Part shown: one piece after another, positions 1-5,245 of the stretch | How positions within the stretch are numbered: position 1 is the first letter of the stretch | How the letters are laid out: the number at the start of each line of letters is the position of its first letter | Source: CAYSLC01 sp964431545 | GTDB lineage: Bacteria; Desulfobacterota; Desulfobacteria; Desulfobacterales; JAABSP01 | DNA: 5,245 nt | Assembly: GCA_964431545.1 (NCBI GenBank) | Contig: CAYSLC010000313.1 | Coordinates: 1-5,245 of the forward strand | Reading direction: 5' to 3' | Made by a program: the position numbers and the translations under genes | The notes under the pieces: generated by a model | The model's input: the letters and a program-made list of their open reading frames with translations, nothing else | Told to the model about the DNA's origin: nothing | The model's database searches: none

Positions 1-145
1 ATCGGCCTGGGAGATTGTCAGAAAAATTTGGGACGAGCGCTGAAGGGCGAGACACTGAAAAAATGGACAGGTGATTTGAAAACGGGGCTTTTGAACGATC
101 GTATCCGAACGCGTGGTCCTACATTGCTACCCGCTTTCGACGGTT
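1..145. other. Non-coding left flank, no gene supported
   Basis: This stretch lies downstream of the tautomerase stop and is visibly richer in A and T than the rest of the window. Short open frames cross it on the plus strand, but none has a good ribosome-binding site or a recognisable protein. I looked for a rho-independent terminator for the leftward transcript and found only weak candidates: an A4/T4 inverted repeat around 79-92 with a GC loop, and a 6-base inverted repeat (139-144 with 165-170) that overlaps the end of the tautomerase gene. Neither has the GC stem and adjoining U-tract expected of a terminator. Confidence 0.5.
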
Positions 146-346
146 TTATTCCCGCGCTCTTCCGACCGTCACGCTCTCACCGCCGATGCCCCAGTTATCG
201 GTATCGACTTCATCGATCACGACGACGGTGGTCTGGGGATTTTTGCCAAGCACATTCCGAAGCAATTCCGTGGCCCCTTTGATCAACGCGGCTTTCTGTT
301 CGGGTGTCACGCCTTCCTTGGTGATTTTGATATTGACGTACGGCAT
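146..346 (-). CDS. 4-oxalocrotonate tautomerase family protein (66 aa)
   Basis: A small cytoplasmic enzyme of the tautomerase superfamily, whose members use an N-terminal proline as catalytic base for keto-enol tautomerisation and usually assemble as hexamers or dimers. The ATG at 346 is chosen because it gives MPYVNIKIT, which places Pro directly after Met as the family requires, and because AAGGGAG lies five bases upstream. The longer open frame that begins further upstream would bury this proline. After Met removal the protein shows Pro1, an EQKAALIKG helix, the VVVIDEV strand and the NWGIGGE motif with Trp in place of the aromatic Phe50 of classical 4-OT. Its length of about 65 residues is normal for the family. 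By my alignment Arg11 and Arg39 of classical 4-OT are replaced by Val, so 2-hydroxymuconate is probably not the substrate; the true substrate is unknown. It is the last gene on this strand, 154 bases after the kinase stop, so it may be co-transcribed or have its own promoter. Confidence 0.93.
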   Translation of the reverse strand: MPYVNIKITKEGVTPEQKAALIKGATELLRNVLGKNPQTTVVVIDEVDTDNWGIGGESVTVGRARE

Positions 347-351
347 GGGAA

Positions 352-358
352 CTCCCTT
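352..358 (-). promoter_or_regulatory. Ribosome-binding site of the tautomerase gene
   Basis: On the minus strand AAGGGAG lies five bases before the ATG at 346. It decides the start in favour of the MPYVN form over the longer upstream open frame. Confidence 0.75.
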
Positions 359-373
359 TTCGTGATTCCGTAT

Positions 374-385
374 GATCCCGGGATC
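374..385. repeat. Perfect 12-base palindrome GATCCCGGGATC
   Basis: A perfect inverted repeat in the gap upstream of the tautomerase, with its near edge 27 bases from the start codon. It could be an operator or a small hairpin in the leader. It is also within reach of chance in a GC-rich gap, and no regulator is known to me for this sequence. Confidence 0.35.
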
Positions 386-399
386 GGTCATCGTCGAAC

Positions 400-416
400 C
401 CGCCGCGGTGCGGCGG
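400..416 (+). other. GC stem-loop followed by a T5 run (possible weak terminator, plus strand)
   Basis: A 7-base perfect stem (400-406 paired with 410-416) with a GGT loop is followed on the plus strand by CGCC and then five T at 421-425. The four-base offset between stem and T-run weakens it as a rho-independent terminator, and no plus-strand gene needs one here. Read leftward the T-run becomes an A-run before the stem, so it does not act as a standard terminator for the kinase operon. It may simply structure the leader of the tautomerase mRNA. Confidence 0.3.
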
Positions 417-436
417 CGCCTTTTTCGAAAGCATGG

Positions 437-453
437 TCCGCCGCGCCGGCGGA
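437..453 (-). other. GC stem-loop downstream of the kinase operon
   Basis: TCCGCC at 437-442 pairs with GGCGGA at 448-453 around a five-base loop. On the minus strand it lies about 50 bases after the stop of the receiver-kinase gene, but no U-tract follows. It may be a 3'-end stabilising hairpin or a rho-dependent pause site. Alternatively it is a by-product of high GC content. Confidence 0.25.
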
Positions 454-500
454 AAGCAGACAGCCGCAAACCAGGTGGGAAAGCGGCGACCCGGGACGGG

Positions 501-2003
501 CTACTCCACGGACGAGGGCAGAAGCACCTGAAACGACGATCCCGAGCCGGGGCTGCTGCTCACTTTGATGGCGCCCCGGTACTGCCGGACGATGCCCAGC
601 ACCGCCGACAGGCCGAGCCCTCGCCCCAGGAGCTTGGTGGTGAAGAACGGGTCGAAGATCTTCGACCGGGTGGCCGGATCCATGCCGCACCCCGTATCGG
701 CCACGGTGAAATGGACATATTGGCCCTCGGGGAGATCCTCCTCCAGAAACGGCTCGTCGAGGAACCGCCGGTCCGCGTGGACCACCCCGGTGCGGATGGT
801 GATATCGCCGTTGTCGTCGCCGATGGCTTCCACGGCGTTGGTGACCAGGCTGACGATGACCTGGCGGATCCGGTCGTTGTCCACGGTCACCGGCGGCAGG
901 TTCTCCTCCAACTCGCACCGGAGGATGACGCTCTTGGAGATGGAGATCTCCAGCATGGGCATCATCTCCTGAACCAGGCCCGACAGGGCCACCGGTCCCG
1001 GCTTGGCGGCGAACTTCCCCCGGTAGACCAGGATCTGTTTGATGATCTCCCGGGCCCGCATGCCGGCCTTGAGCACCTCGCCGACGGAGAACTGGACGGG
1101 CGAGTCGGGGGGGAGATCCATCTGGGCCATCTCGGCGTGGCCCAGGATCACCGACAGGAGGTTGTTGAAGTTGTGGGCCACGGCGCCGGCCATGATGCCC
1201 AGGCTCTCCATCTTCTGAATGTACTGGATGTGGGCGGCCATCTCCCGTTCCCGGGCCTCCATCCGCTTGCGCCGGGTGATGTCGTGGACCATCACGCAGA
1301 TGGCCTGCCGGCCGCCGTACCGGATCACGGTGCCGTTGACCTCCACATCCACCAGGGAGCCGTCCCGGGTCCGGTAACGGCGTTCCCCCACGGCATGTCG
1401 GTTCCTGCGGATCACCTCCCGGATGTTCCCGTCGATCCCGGTCCGGTCATCGTCCACGATATCGTAGAGGGATATTTCACGGATCTCCGGCTCGGTGTAT
1501 CCGAGCATCTTCAGGAAAGCCGGATTGGCCTCCAGAAGCTTCCGGGTCTCGATGTCGAACAGGAAGATCCCCTCGATGGCCTGGACCACCACCGCGTGGT
1601 ACCGGGCCTCGCTCTCCCGGAGCCGCCGCTCCATGCCGTGGCGGTAGAGGGCCATCTCCACGGTGGCCCGAAGCTCCTTGTCCCGGACCGGCTTGACCAG
1701 GTAGCCGTGGGGTTCGGTGACCTTGGCCTGATCCAGGAGACTCTCGTCCGAATAGGCGGTGAGATAGATCACCGGAGTGTCCCCCCGCTCCCGGATCTGG
1801 GCCGCGGCCTCCACCCCGTCGATCTCCCCGGCCAGGTGGACGTCCATGAGGATCAGATCCGGGGGACGGGCGGCCGCCATGGCCACCGCCTCCTCTCCGG
1901 AGGGCGCCGCTTCGGTGGTGAACCCCCAGCTCCGCAGCGTATCCTCGAGCCGGGCCGCGATGATCCCGTCGTCCTCCACGACCAGCACATGTCTTTCAGC
2001 CAT
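501..2003 (-). CDS. Receiver-PAS-histidine kinase (REC-PAS-HisKA-HATPase_c), 500 aa
   Basis: A soluble signalling kinase with an N-terminal receiver, so it can both accept a phosphoryl group and autophosphorylate. Residues about 5-120 form the receiver: acidic pair D11-D12, phosphoacceptor D54 in LILMDVHL, T82 and K104 in YLVKPV. A PAS domain follows (about 131-248), ending in the typical DITRRKRME linker. The dimerisation helix carries H277 in GAVAHNFNNLL, with Asn after the His where many HisKA kinases have Asp or Glu. The ATPase domain has N389 (TNAVEAI), the G1 box DTGCGM (436-441), FDPFFTTK (450-457) and the G2 region GRGLGLS (460-466), all intact. No membrane segment or C-terminal receiver is seen. 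The ATG at 2003 is preferred over an in-frame TTG five codons upstream because GGGAGGAG lies just before it. The start overlaps the preceding kinase stop by 8 bases, indicating translational coupling. The receiver is a plausible target of the two kinases upstream, or a regulator of its own kinase core; which one is inference. Confidence 0.95.
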   Translation of the reverse strand: MAERHVLVVEDDGIIAARLEDTLRSWGFTTEAAPSGEEAVAMAAARPPDLILMDVHLAGEIDGVEAAAQIRERGDTPVIYLTAYSDESLLDQAKVTEPHGYLVKPVRDKELRATVEMALYRHGMERRLRESEARYHAVVVQAIEGIFLFDIETRKLLEANPAFLKMLGYTEPEIREISLYDIVDDDRTGIDGNIREVIRRNRHAVGERRYRTRDGSLVDVEVNGTVIRYGGRQAICVMVHDITRRKRMEAREREMAAHIQYIQKMESLGIMAGAVAHNFNNLLSVILGHAEMAQMDLPPDSPVQFSVGEVLKAGMRAREIIKQILVYRGKFAAKPGPVALSGLVQEMMPMLEISISKSVILRCELEENLPPVTVDNDRIRQVIVSLVTNAVEAIGDDNGDITIRTGVVHADRRFLDEPFLEEDLPEGQYVHFTVADTGCGMDPATRSKIFDPFFTTKLLGRGLGLSAVLGIVRQYRGAIKVSSSPGSGSSFQVLLPSSVE

Positions 2004-3579
2004 CTTCTCCTCCCGCAATCGTCATGGCGGCCTCCGCCGGGGACCCCGTCCCCGCCCCGGACCCGGGGTCATGGGGGATGGTGAGTTCGAACCAGACCCC
2101 TTTTCTGCCGTTCATCCGCACGTCCCCCCTCAATTGCCGCGCCAGGATGTTGACCAGCCGAAGCCCCAGGCTCTTGGTCCGGCGCCAGTCGAGATCCTTG
2201 GGCAGTCCGGGGCCGTCGTCCCGCACCACGAGCCGGCAGCCGGTGTCGTCCGCTTTCAAGGTGACGGAGACCTTCACGGGGCCGGGTGACGGCCCCTTCC
2301 CCTCCGGCCGGGCGTATTTGATGGCGTTGGTGAGAAGCTCGGTGACGATCAACCCGCAGGGGATCGCCCTGTCCACGGTCATGGGGAGGGGATCGACGTC
2401 CAGGTCCAGGACGACCCCGCCCGCGTCGAAGAGGTGGAGCATATCGCCGGCGAGCTTTTCGAGGTAGACGGCCATATTGATCTCGGACAGGTTTTGGGCC
2501 GCATAGAGGTCCTCGTGGACCAGGGCGATGGCCCGGATCCGCTCCCGGAGTTCGGCGAAGGAGCGCCGGACCGGGTCGGACCGGTTCCGGTCCCGCTGCA
2601 TGTCGATGAGGGAGATGATGACGTTGAGGTTGTTCTTCACCCGGTGGTGGATCTCCCGCAGCAGGATCTCCTTTTCCGCCACCGACCGGCGCAGGTCGTT
2701 CTCCATCCGCTTGGCCGAGGTGATCTCCTGGGCCACCTCCACCGCCCCTTCGATCCCACCCCCCTCGCCGTATACCGGATACGCCTGCTGTCGCCAATGG
2801 CGGCCGGCGCCGTCCTCCCGCTCCGCCTGCCGGGGCCTTCCCGAAGTGAAAGAGTGGAGGACCGGGCAGGACGGGCACGGCTCGGCCCGCCCGTGGAACA
2901 CATCGTGACATTTCCGCCCGGCCATCGTTTTCGGATCCAGGCCGGTGGCCTCCTGGGCGGCCCGGTTGGCCCAGTTGATGGTGAGGTCCCTCCCCAGAAA
3001 GAGGACGATGTCGGAGATGGTCCCCAGGATCAGGGCCTTCTCCCGCTCGGAGCGCCGCAGGGCCTGCTCCGTCGCCGCCCGGCGCTCCACGATCCACCGC
3101 AGGCGGCGATTGGCCCGGTCGAGGTCTTCGGTGCGGGCCGCCACCCGTTGCTCCAGATCCCGGCGGTGGGCCTCGACCTGGGCCTCGGCGGCCTTTCTCC
3201 GGGAGATGTCCTCGTGGACCCCGAGCCAGACGTCCCCTGTATGCGGCAGGGCCACGGTGGAGACCCTGGCGTGGCACCAGAGGGGGGAGCCGTCCTTGCG
3301 CCGGTTGAGGATCTCCCCATCCCAGGAGCCCGACGCCGTGAGGGCGGCGGTGATCTCCCGATACACCGCCAGGGGGTCCCGCCGCCCGTCGTCGGCGTTC
3401 AGAATGCTCGGACGATGGCCGATCAGCCCGCCGGGGCCGTAGCCGAACATCCGTTCCATGGCGGGGTTGGCGTAGATGATGGCGCCGTCGGCGATCCGGA
3501 CCGCCAGTACACCGGCGGCCAGGTGGTCGAGGATCTTCATCTGAACGGCGGAGTCGAGTGGAACGAGATTCTGGGTCAT
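1996..3579 (-). CDS. PAS-PAS sensor histidine kinase, HisKA_2 type, 527 aa
   Basis: A cytoplasmic sensor kinase with no membrane segment or signal peptide. Domains: a first PAS (about 14-128: YANPAMERMFGY, then RRKDGSPLW and HEDISRRK), a charged coiled coil (about 130-180), and a second PAS (about 180-290) with a Cys cluster C224, C235, C238 and nearby His residues. The HisKA_2 dimerisation box (302-328) has EIHHRVKNNL; by analogy with the NHR box of HWE kinases the second His, H312, is the likely phosphoacceptor. The ATPase domain shows N418 in TELLTNAIKYA, DDGPGLP (454-460) and SLGLRLVNILARQL (470-483), so it looks active. The ATG at 3579 is the first good start, but its ribosome-binding site is weak: only a purine run AAAAGAAG directly before it and GGAGA 13 bases away. 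The signal is unknown. HisKA_2 kinases often phosphorylate stand-alone receivers, and the next gene carries one, overlapping by 8 bases. It is paralogous to the kinase at 3869-5245. Confidence 0.95.
   Translation of the reverse strand: MTQNLVPLDSAVQMKILDHLAAGVLAVRIADGAIIYANPAMERMFGYGPGGLIGHRPSILNADDGRRDPLAVYREITAALTASGSWDGEILNRRKDGSPLWCHARVSTVALPHTGDVWLGVHEDISRRKAAEAQVEAHRRDLEQRVAARTEDLDRANRRLRWIVERRAATEQALRRSEREKALILGTISDIVLFLGRDLTINWANRAAQEATGLDPKTMAGRKCHDVFHGRAEPCPSCPVLHSFTSGRPRQAEREDGAGRHWRQQAYPVYGEGGGIEGAVEVAQEITSAKRMENDLRRSVAEKEILLREIHHRVKNNLNVIISLIDMQRDRNRSDPVRRSFAELRERIRAIALVHEDLYAAQNLSEINMAVYLEKLAGDMLHLFDAGGVVLDLDVDPLPMTVDRAIPCGLIVTELLTNAIKYARPEGKGPSPGPVKVSVTLKADDTGCRLVVRDDGPGLPKDLDWRRTKSLGLRLVNILARQLRGDVRMNGRKGVWFELTIPHDPGSGAGTGSPAEAAMTIAGGEDG
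2007..2014 (-). promoter_or_regulatory. Strong Shine-Dalgarno deciding the receiver-kinase start
   Basis: GGGAGGAG on the minus strand, with GGAGG five bases before the ATG at 2003. It sits between an upstream in-frame TTG (2018) and this ATG, so it can only serve the ATG. It lies inside the last codons of the upstream kinase gene, consistent with coupled translation. Confidence 0.85.
2596..2677. repeat. Copy A of an 82-base imperfect direct repeat (kinase H-box)
   Basis: This segment encodes the phosphoacceptor helix of the 527-aa kinase. By eye it matches 4460-4541 without gaps at all but about 8 of 82 bases. It reflects the paralogy of the two HisKA_2 kinases, not a mobile repeat. Confidence 0.8.
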
Positions 3580-3612
3580 CTTCTTTTCAGCGTCTCCGGT
3601 GCTGGTGATCGT

Positions 3613-3872
3613 TCATTCTCCGTGTCCCGGGGGAAACGTCACCCTAAACCGCGTCCCCGGCATCTTGTCAAGGAAAATCTCACCCCGGAGCCGGCGGACC
3701 AGTGGTTCTCGATGAGGGTCCGCGGGAGGGTCTCGGCGGCGGTCCGGCGATCGATCTCCGTCCGGAGAATCTCCACCAGGGCCTCCTTGGTCCGGAGGCC
3801 TTCGATCTCCCGGCGGAGCGCATCGATCTCGGTTCGCGGGAGCGCCTCCGTATCCCGGCGGGATTCCATCAT
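3613..3872 (-). pseudogene. Short frameshifted reading frame, probable remnant of a histidine kinase
   Basis: An open frame begins at ATG 3872 (ATGATGG), overlapping the stop of the upstream kinase as ATGA. It runs 77 codons to 3639. Its first ~55 residues (TEIDALRREIEGL, ILRTEIDRRTAAETL) use GC-ending codons and are helical and charged, like the coiled-coil linker that precedes PAS domains in kinases. Near 3685 the codons become atypical (AGA, TTT, TTG, ACA). From there the frame one base back continues as LVRRLRGEIFLDK and PGTRFRVTFP and stops at 3613-3615, which matches the usual end of a kinase ATPase domain (L-V-x-x-L-x-G-E-I ... G-T-x-F-x-V-x-F-P). Restoring one lost base, for instance in the G4 run, would join the two parts, but PAS, H-box and N/G1 boxes would still be missing. 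I read it as an internally deleted kinase. A small functional protein with a sequencing indel is the main alternative. The ribosome-binding site is weak. Confidence 0.45.
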
Positions 3873-5245
3873 TTGGACCCCGTCGACCGCTCGGCGTCGG
3901 CGCCGCTTTGCCGGAAGGGCGCCCGGGGGGCCGGCCGTGGAAATGTGACCGAGACCGACAGCCCCCCGTCATCGACCTGTTCCACCGATCCGTGGAGCTG
4001 GCGGGCCAGGATGGAGACCAGCCGGAACCCCAGGGTGGCGCCTTGCCCGCCTGCCGGCTGCCCGGCGATCCCCACGCCGTTGTCGGCCACCTCCAGGACG
4101 AACCGGTTACCGGCCTCGCGGAAACCGACCCGGATCCGGCACGCCTCCGCACCCGCCGCCCGGCTCGGGGGGAAGGCATACTTGAAGGCGTTGGAGAGGA
4201 GTTCCGTGATGATCAGCCCGCAGGGAAGGGCCACCTCGATGGTCTCCCGGATCTCGCACAGGTCGAGGTCGAGGCGGAGGCGGTTCGGGCCGTAGATCAC
4301 GGTCAGGTCCTCGATGATCCTTCTGAAATAGGCGTTCAGGTCGATGGCCGCCAGGCTGTCGGACCGGTAGAGGTCCTCATGGACATAGGCCATGGTCATC
4401 ACCCGTTCCCGGAAGCCCTTCAGGGTCCGGATCATCCCCTCGTCGGCGAGGGAGTCCACCTGCATGTCGATAAGGGAGGTGATCACCGTGAGGTTGTTCT
4501 TGACCCGGTGGTGGATCTCCCGCAGCAGGACCTCCTTCTCCCGGAGGGCCGCCTCGATCCCGGCCTGGGCCCGTTTGATCTCGGTGATGTCCCGGATGGT
4601 GGTGAGCAGCCGCCGACCGCCGTCCATCTCCAGCAGATCGACGTTGAGGAGCGCAGGATACGCCTCGCCGTCCTTGCGCCGGAGGGTCACCTCCCAGTCC
4701 CGGACCCGGCCGCGCCGTTGGAGCCGCTCCAGCAGGACCGTCCGCTCGTTCGGATCGACATAGGTTTCGCTCACGTTGATCCGCCGGAAGTCGTCCGGGC
4801 CGTACCCCGTGATGGCCATGGCGCTCCGGTTCGTCTCGATGATCCGGCCGTCGAGATCCGCGATGCCGATGCCCACCGGCACCTCCTCGAAGAGGGTCCG
4901 GTACTTCTGCTCGGACAGCTCCAGGGCCCGCTTCATCTCCTCCACGTCGGTGAGGTCGACCATCACGCCGACGATGCCGGCCACCTCCCCGTGGGAATCG
5001 TCGAAGGTCGCCTTGTAGAAGATCACCTCCCGGAGGCCGGCGTCGGCGAACCGGACGGTGGACTGGTACCGCTGGACCCCCCGGGTAGCGAGCAGTTCCA
5101 GGTCCCGGCGCCGGTACCCCATGGCCAGCTGGAGGGGGGCGATCTCGAAGACCGTCTTGCCCCGGATCTCCTCCTTTCCGACCCCGAGTTCCCGCTCGAA
5201 GGCCCGGATGCACCCCAGATACCGCCCCTTTGCGTCCTTGTAGAA
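3869..5245 (-). CDS. PAS-PAS sensor histidine kinase, HisKA_2 type (N-terminus outside window)
   Basis: The reading frame is open to the right edge, so 458 residues are visible and the start is missing. The first visible residues, FYKDAKGRYLGCIRAFE, are a typical PAS core, so an internal ATG at 5122 is not the real start. Domains in visible numbering: PAS 1 (1 to about 105, ending GVMVDLTDVEEMK), PAS 2 (about 111-225: ETNRSAMAITGY, LRRKDGEAYPA, IRDITEIKRAQ), the HisKA_2 box at about 235-262 with EIHHRVKNNL and likely phosphoacceptor H246, then an ATPase domain with N352 (TELLSNAFKYAF), DNGVGI (388-393) and a TLGFRLVSILARQL G2 region. All catalytic boxes look intact. No membrane segment is visible, but one upstream cannot be excluded. 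It ends in a TGA that overlaps the ATG of the short frame downstream. It is a paralog of the kinase at 1996-3579 and probably heads or belongs to the same operon. The ligand is unknown. Confidence 0.95.
   Translation of the reverse strand, partial: FYKDAKGRYLGCIRAFERELGVGKEEIRGKTVFEIAPLQLAMGYRRRDLELLATRGVQRYQSTVRFADAGLREVIFYKATFDDSHGEVAGIVGVMVDLTDVEEMKRALELSEQKYRTLFEEVPVGIGIADLDGRIIETNRSAMAITGYGPDDFRRINVSETYVDPNERTVLLERLQRRGRVRDWEVTLRRKDGEAYPALLNVDLLEMDGGRRLLTTIRDITEIKRAQAGIEAALREKEVLLREIHHRVKNNLTVITSLIDMQVDSLADEGMIRTLKGFRERVMTMAYVHEDLYRSDSLAAIDLNAYFRRIIEDLTVIYGPNRLRLDLDLCEIRETIEVALPCGLIITELLSNAFKYAFPPSRAAGAEACRIRVGFREAGNRFVLEVADNGVGIAGQPAGGQGATLGFRLVSILARQLHGSVEQVDDGGLSVSVTFPRPAPRAPFRQSGADAERSTGSK
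4460..4541. repeat. Copy B of the 82-base imperfect direct repeat (kinase H-box)
   Basis: This encodes the phosphoacceptor helix of the N-terminally partial kinase and aligns without gaps to 2596-2677. The paired protein motif is EKE(I/V)LLREIHHRVKNNL followed by SLIDMQ in both. The high nucleotide identity could permit recombination between the copies, which would delete or fuse the genes between them. Confidence 0.8.

Noticed and set aside
79..92. Terminator after the tautomerase at an A4/T4 inverted repeat
   Set aside because: The stem would be four A-T pairs only, without a GC stem or a proper U-tract.
347..469. N-terminal extension of the tautomerase to an upstream start
   Set aside because: The extension is Arg-rich and would block the catalytic N-terminal proline. 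A good ribosome-binding site sits directly before the internal ATG.
113..568. Plus-strand open frame of about 151 codons over the tautomerase
   Set aside because: It overlaps the tautomerase antisense and shows no domain. The minus-strand product has a full family signature.
2004..2018. TTG start five codons upstream for the receiver-kinase
   Set aside because: The Shine-Dalgarno GGGAGGAG lies within these five codons and can only serve the ATG at 2003. The receiver fold also begins normally after that ATG.
372..2084. Very long plus-strand open frame (about 570 codons) opposite the receiver-kinase
   Set aside because: It lies antisense to a protein with complete receiver, PAS and kinase motifs. 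Its translation is low-complexity, rich in H, D, G, P and L, as expected when GC-ending codons are read from the other strand.
3660..3720. Programmed -1 ribosomal frameshift joining the two parts of the kinase relic
   Set aside because: The right frame lies at -1, but I find no X-XXY-YYZ slippery heptamer at the junction. The restored product would still lack the kinase core, so decay or an indel is the simpler reading.
2434..3948. Long plus-strand open frame (about 504 codons) opposite the second kinase
   Set aside because: It is a mirror frame of a well-supported kinase, without any recognisable domain or ribosome-binding site, and is explained by high GC at third codon positions.
1..5245. 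A new defence system, mobile element, CRISPR array or RNA gene
   Set aside because: All substantial coding capacity is explained by three sensor kinases, one kinase relic and one tautomerase. No transposase, terminal repeats, spaced repeats, tRNA-like fold or nuclease motif was seen.

Overview
The window is GC-rich (by eye above 60% in the coding parts) and every gene I can support lies on the minus strand, so it reads from the right edge to the left. The gene style suggests a sensor-rich environmental bacterium, possibly of the Desulfobacterota (Deltaproteobacteria). The hints are soluble multi-PAS histidine kinases in tandem, the Cys-rich PAS variant and the HNFNNLL-type kinase box. The lineage is an inference and cannot be fixed from this window.

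Layout in transcription order: (1) 5245-3869, a PAS-PAS-HisKA_2-HATPase sensor kinase whose start lies beyond the right edge. (2) 3872-3613, a short reading frame that starts by an ATGA overlap with gene 1. It looks like a broken or internally deleted piece of another kinase: a coiled-coil linker, then a kinase-like C-terminal tail in a different frame. (3) 3579-1996, a second PAS-coil-PAS-HisKA_2-HATPase kinase, paralogous to gene 1. (4) 2003-501, a protein with an N-terminal receiver domain, then PAS and a classical HisKA-HATPase kinase core. Its start overlaps the end of gene 3 by 8 bases behind a strong Shine-Dalgarno. (5) After a 154-base gap with several hairpins and palindromes, 346-146, a small 4-oxalocrotonate-tautomerase-family protein. 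The last 145 bases (1-145) are AT-richer and hold no gene I can support.

The three kinases probably form one operon and one signalling module. Two soluble PAS kinases could phosphorylate the receiver domain of the third, or of other regulators. No DNA-binding or enzymatic output domain is visible, so the final target lies outside the window. The tautomerase has its own ribosome-binding site and no evident functional link to the kinases.

I see no mobile element, CRISPR array, tRNA or rRNA. Most of this is ordinary two-component signalling. The least ordinary items are the kinase remnant between the paralogs, the Cys-cluster PAS domain, the receiver-first kinase and the tautomerase lacking two canonical arginines.
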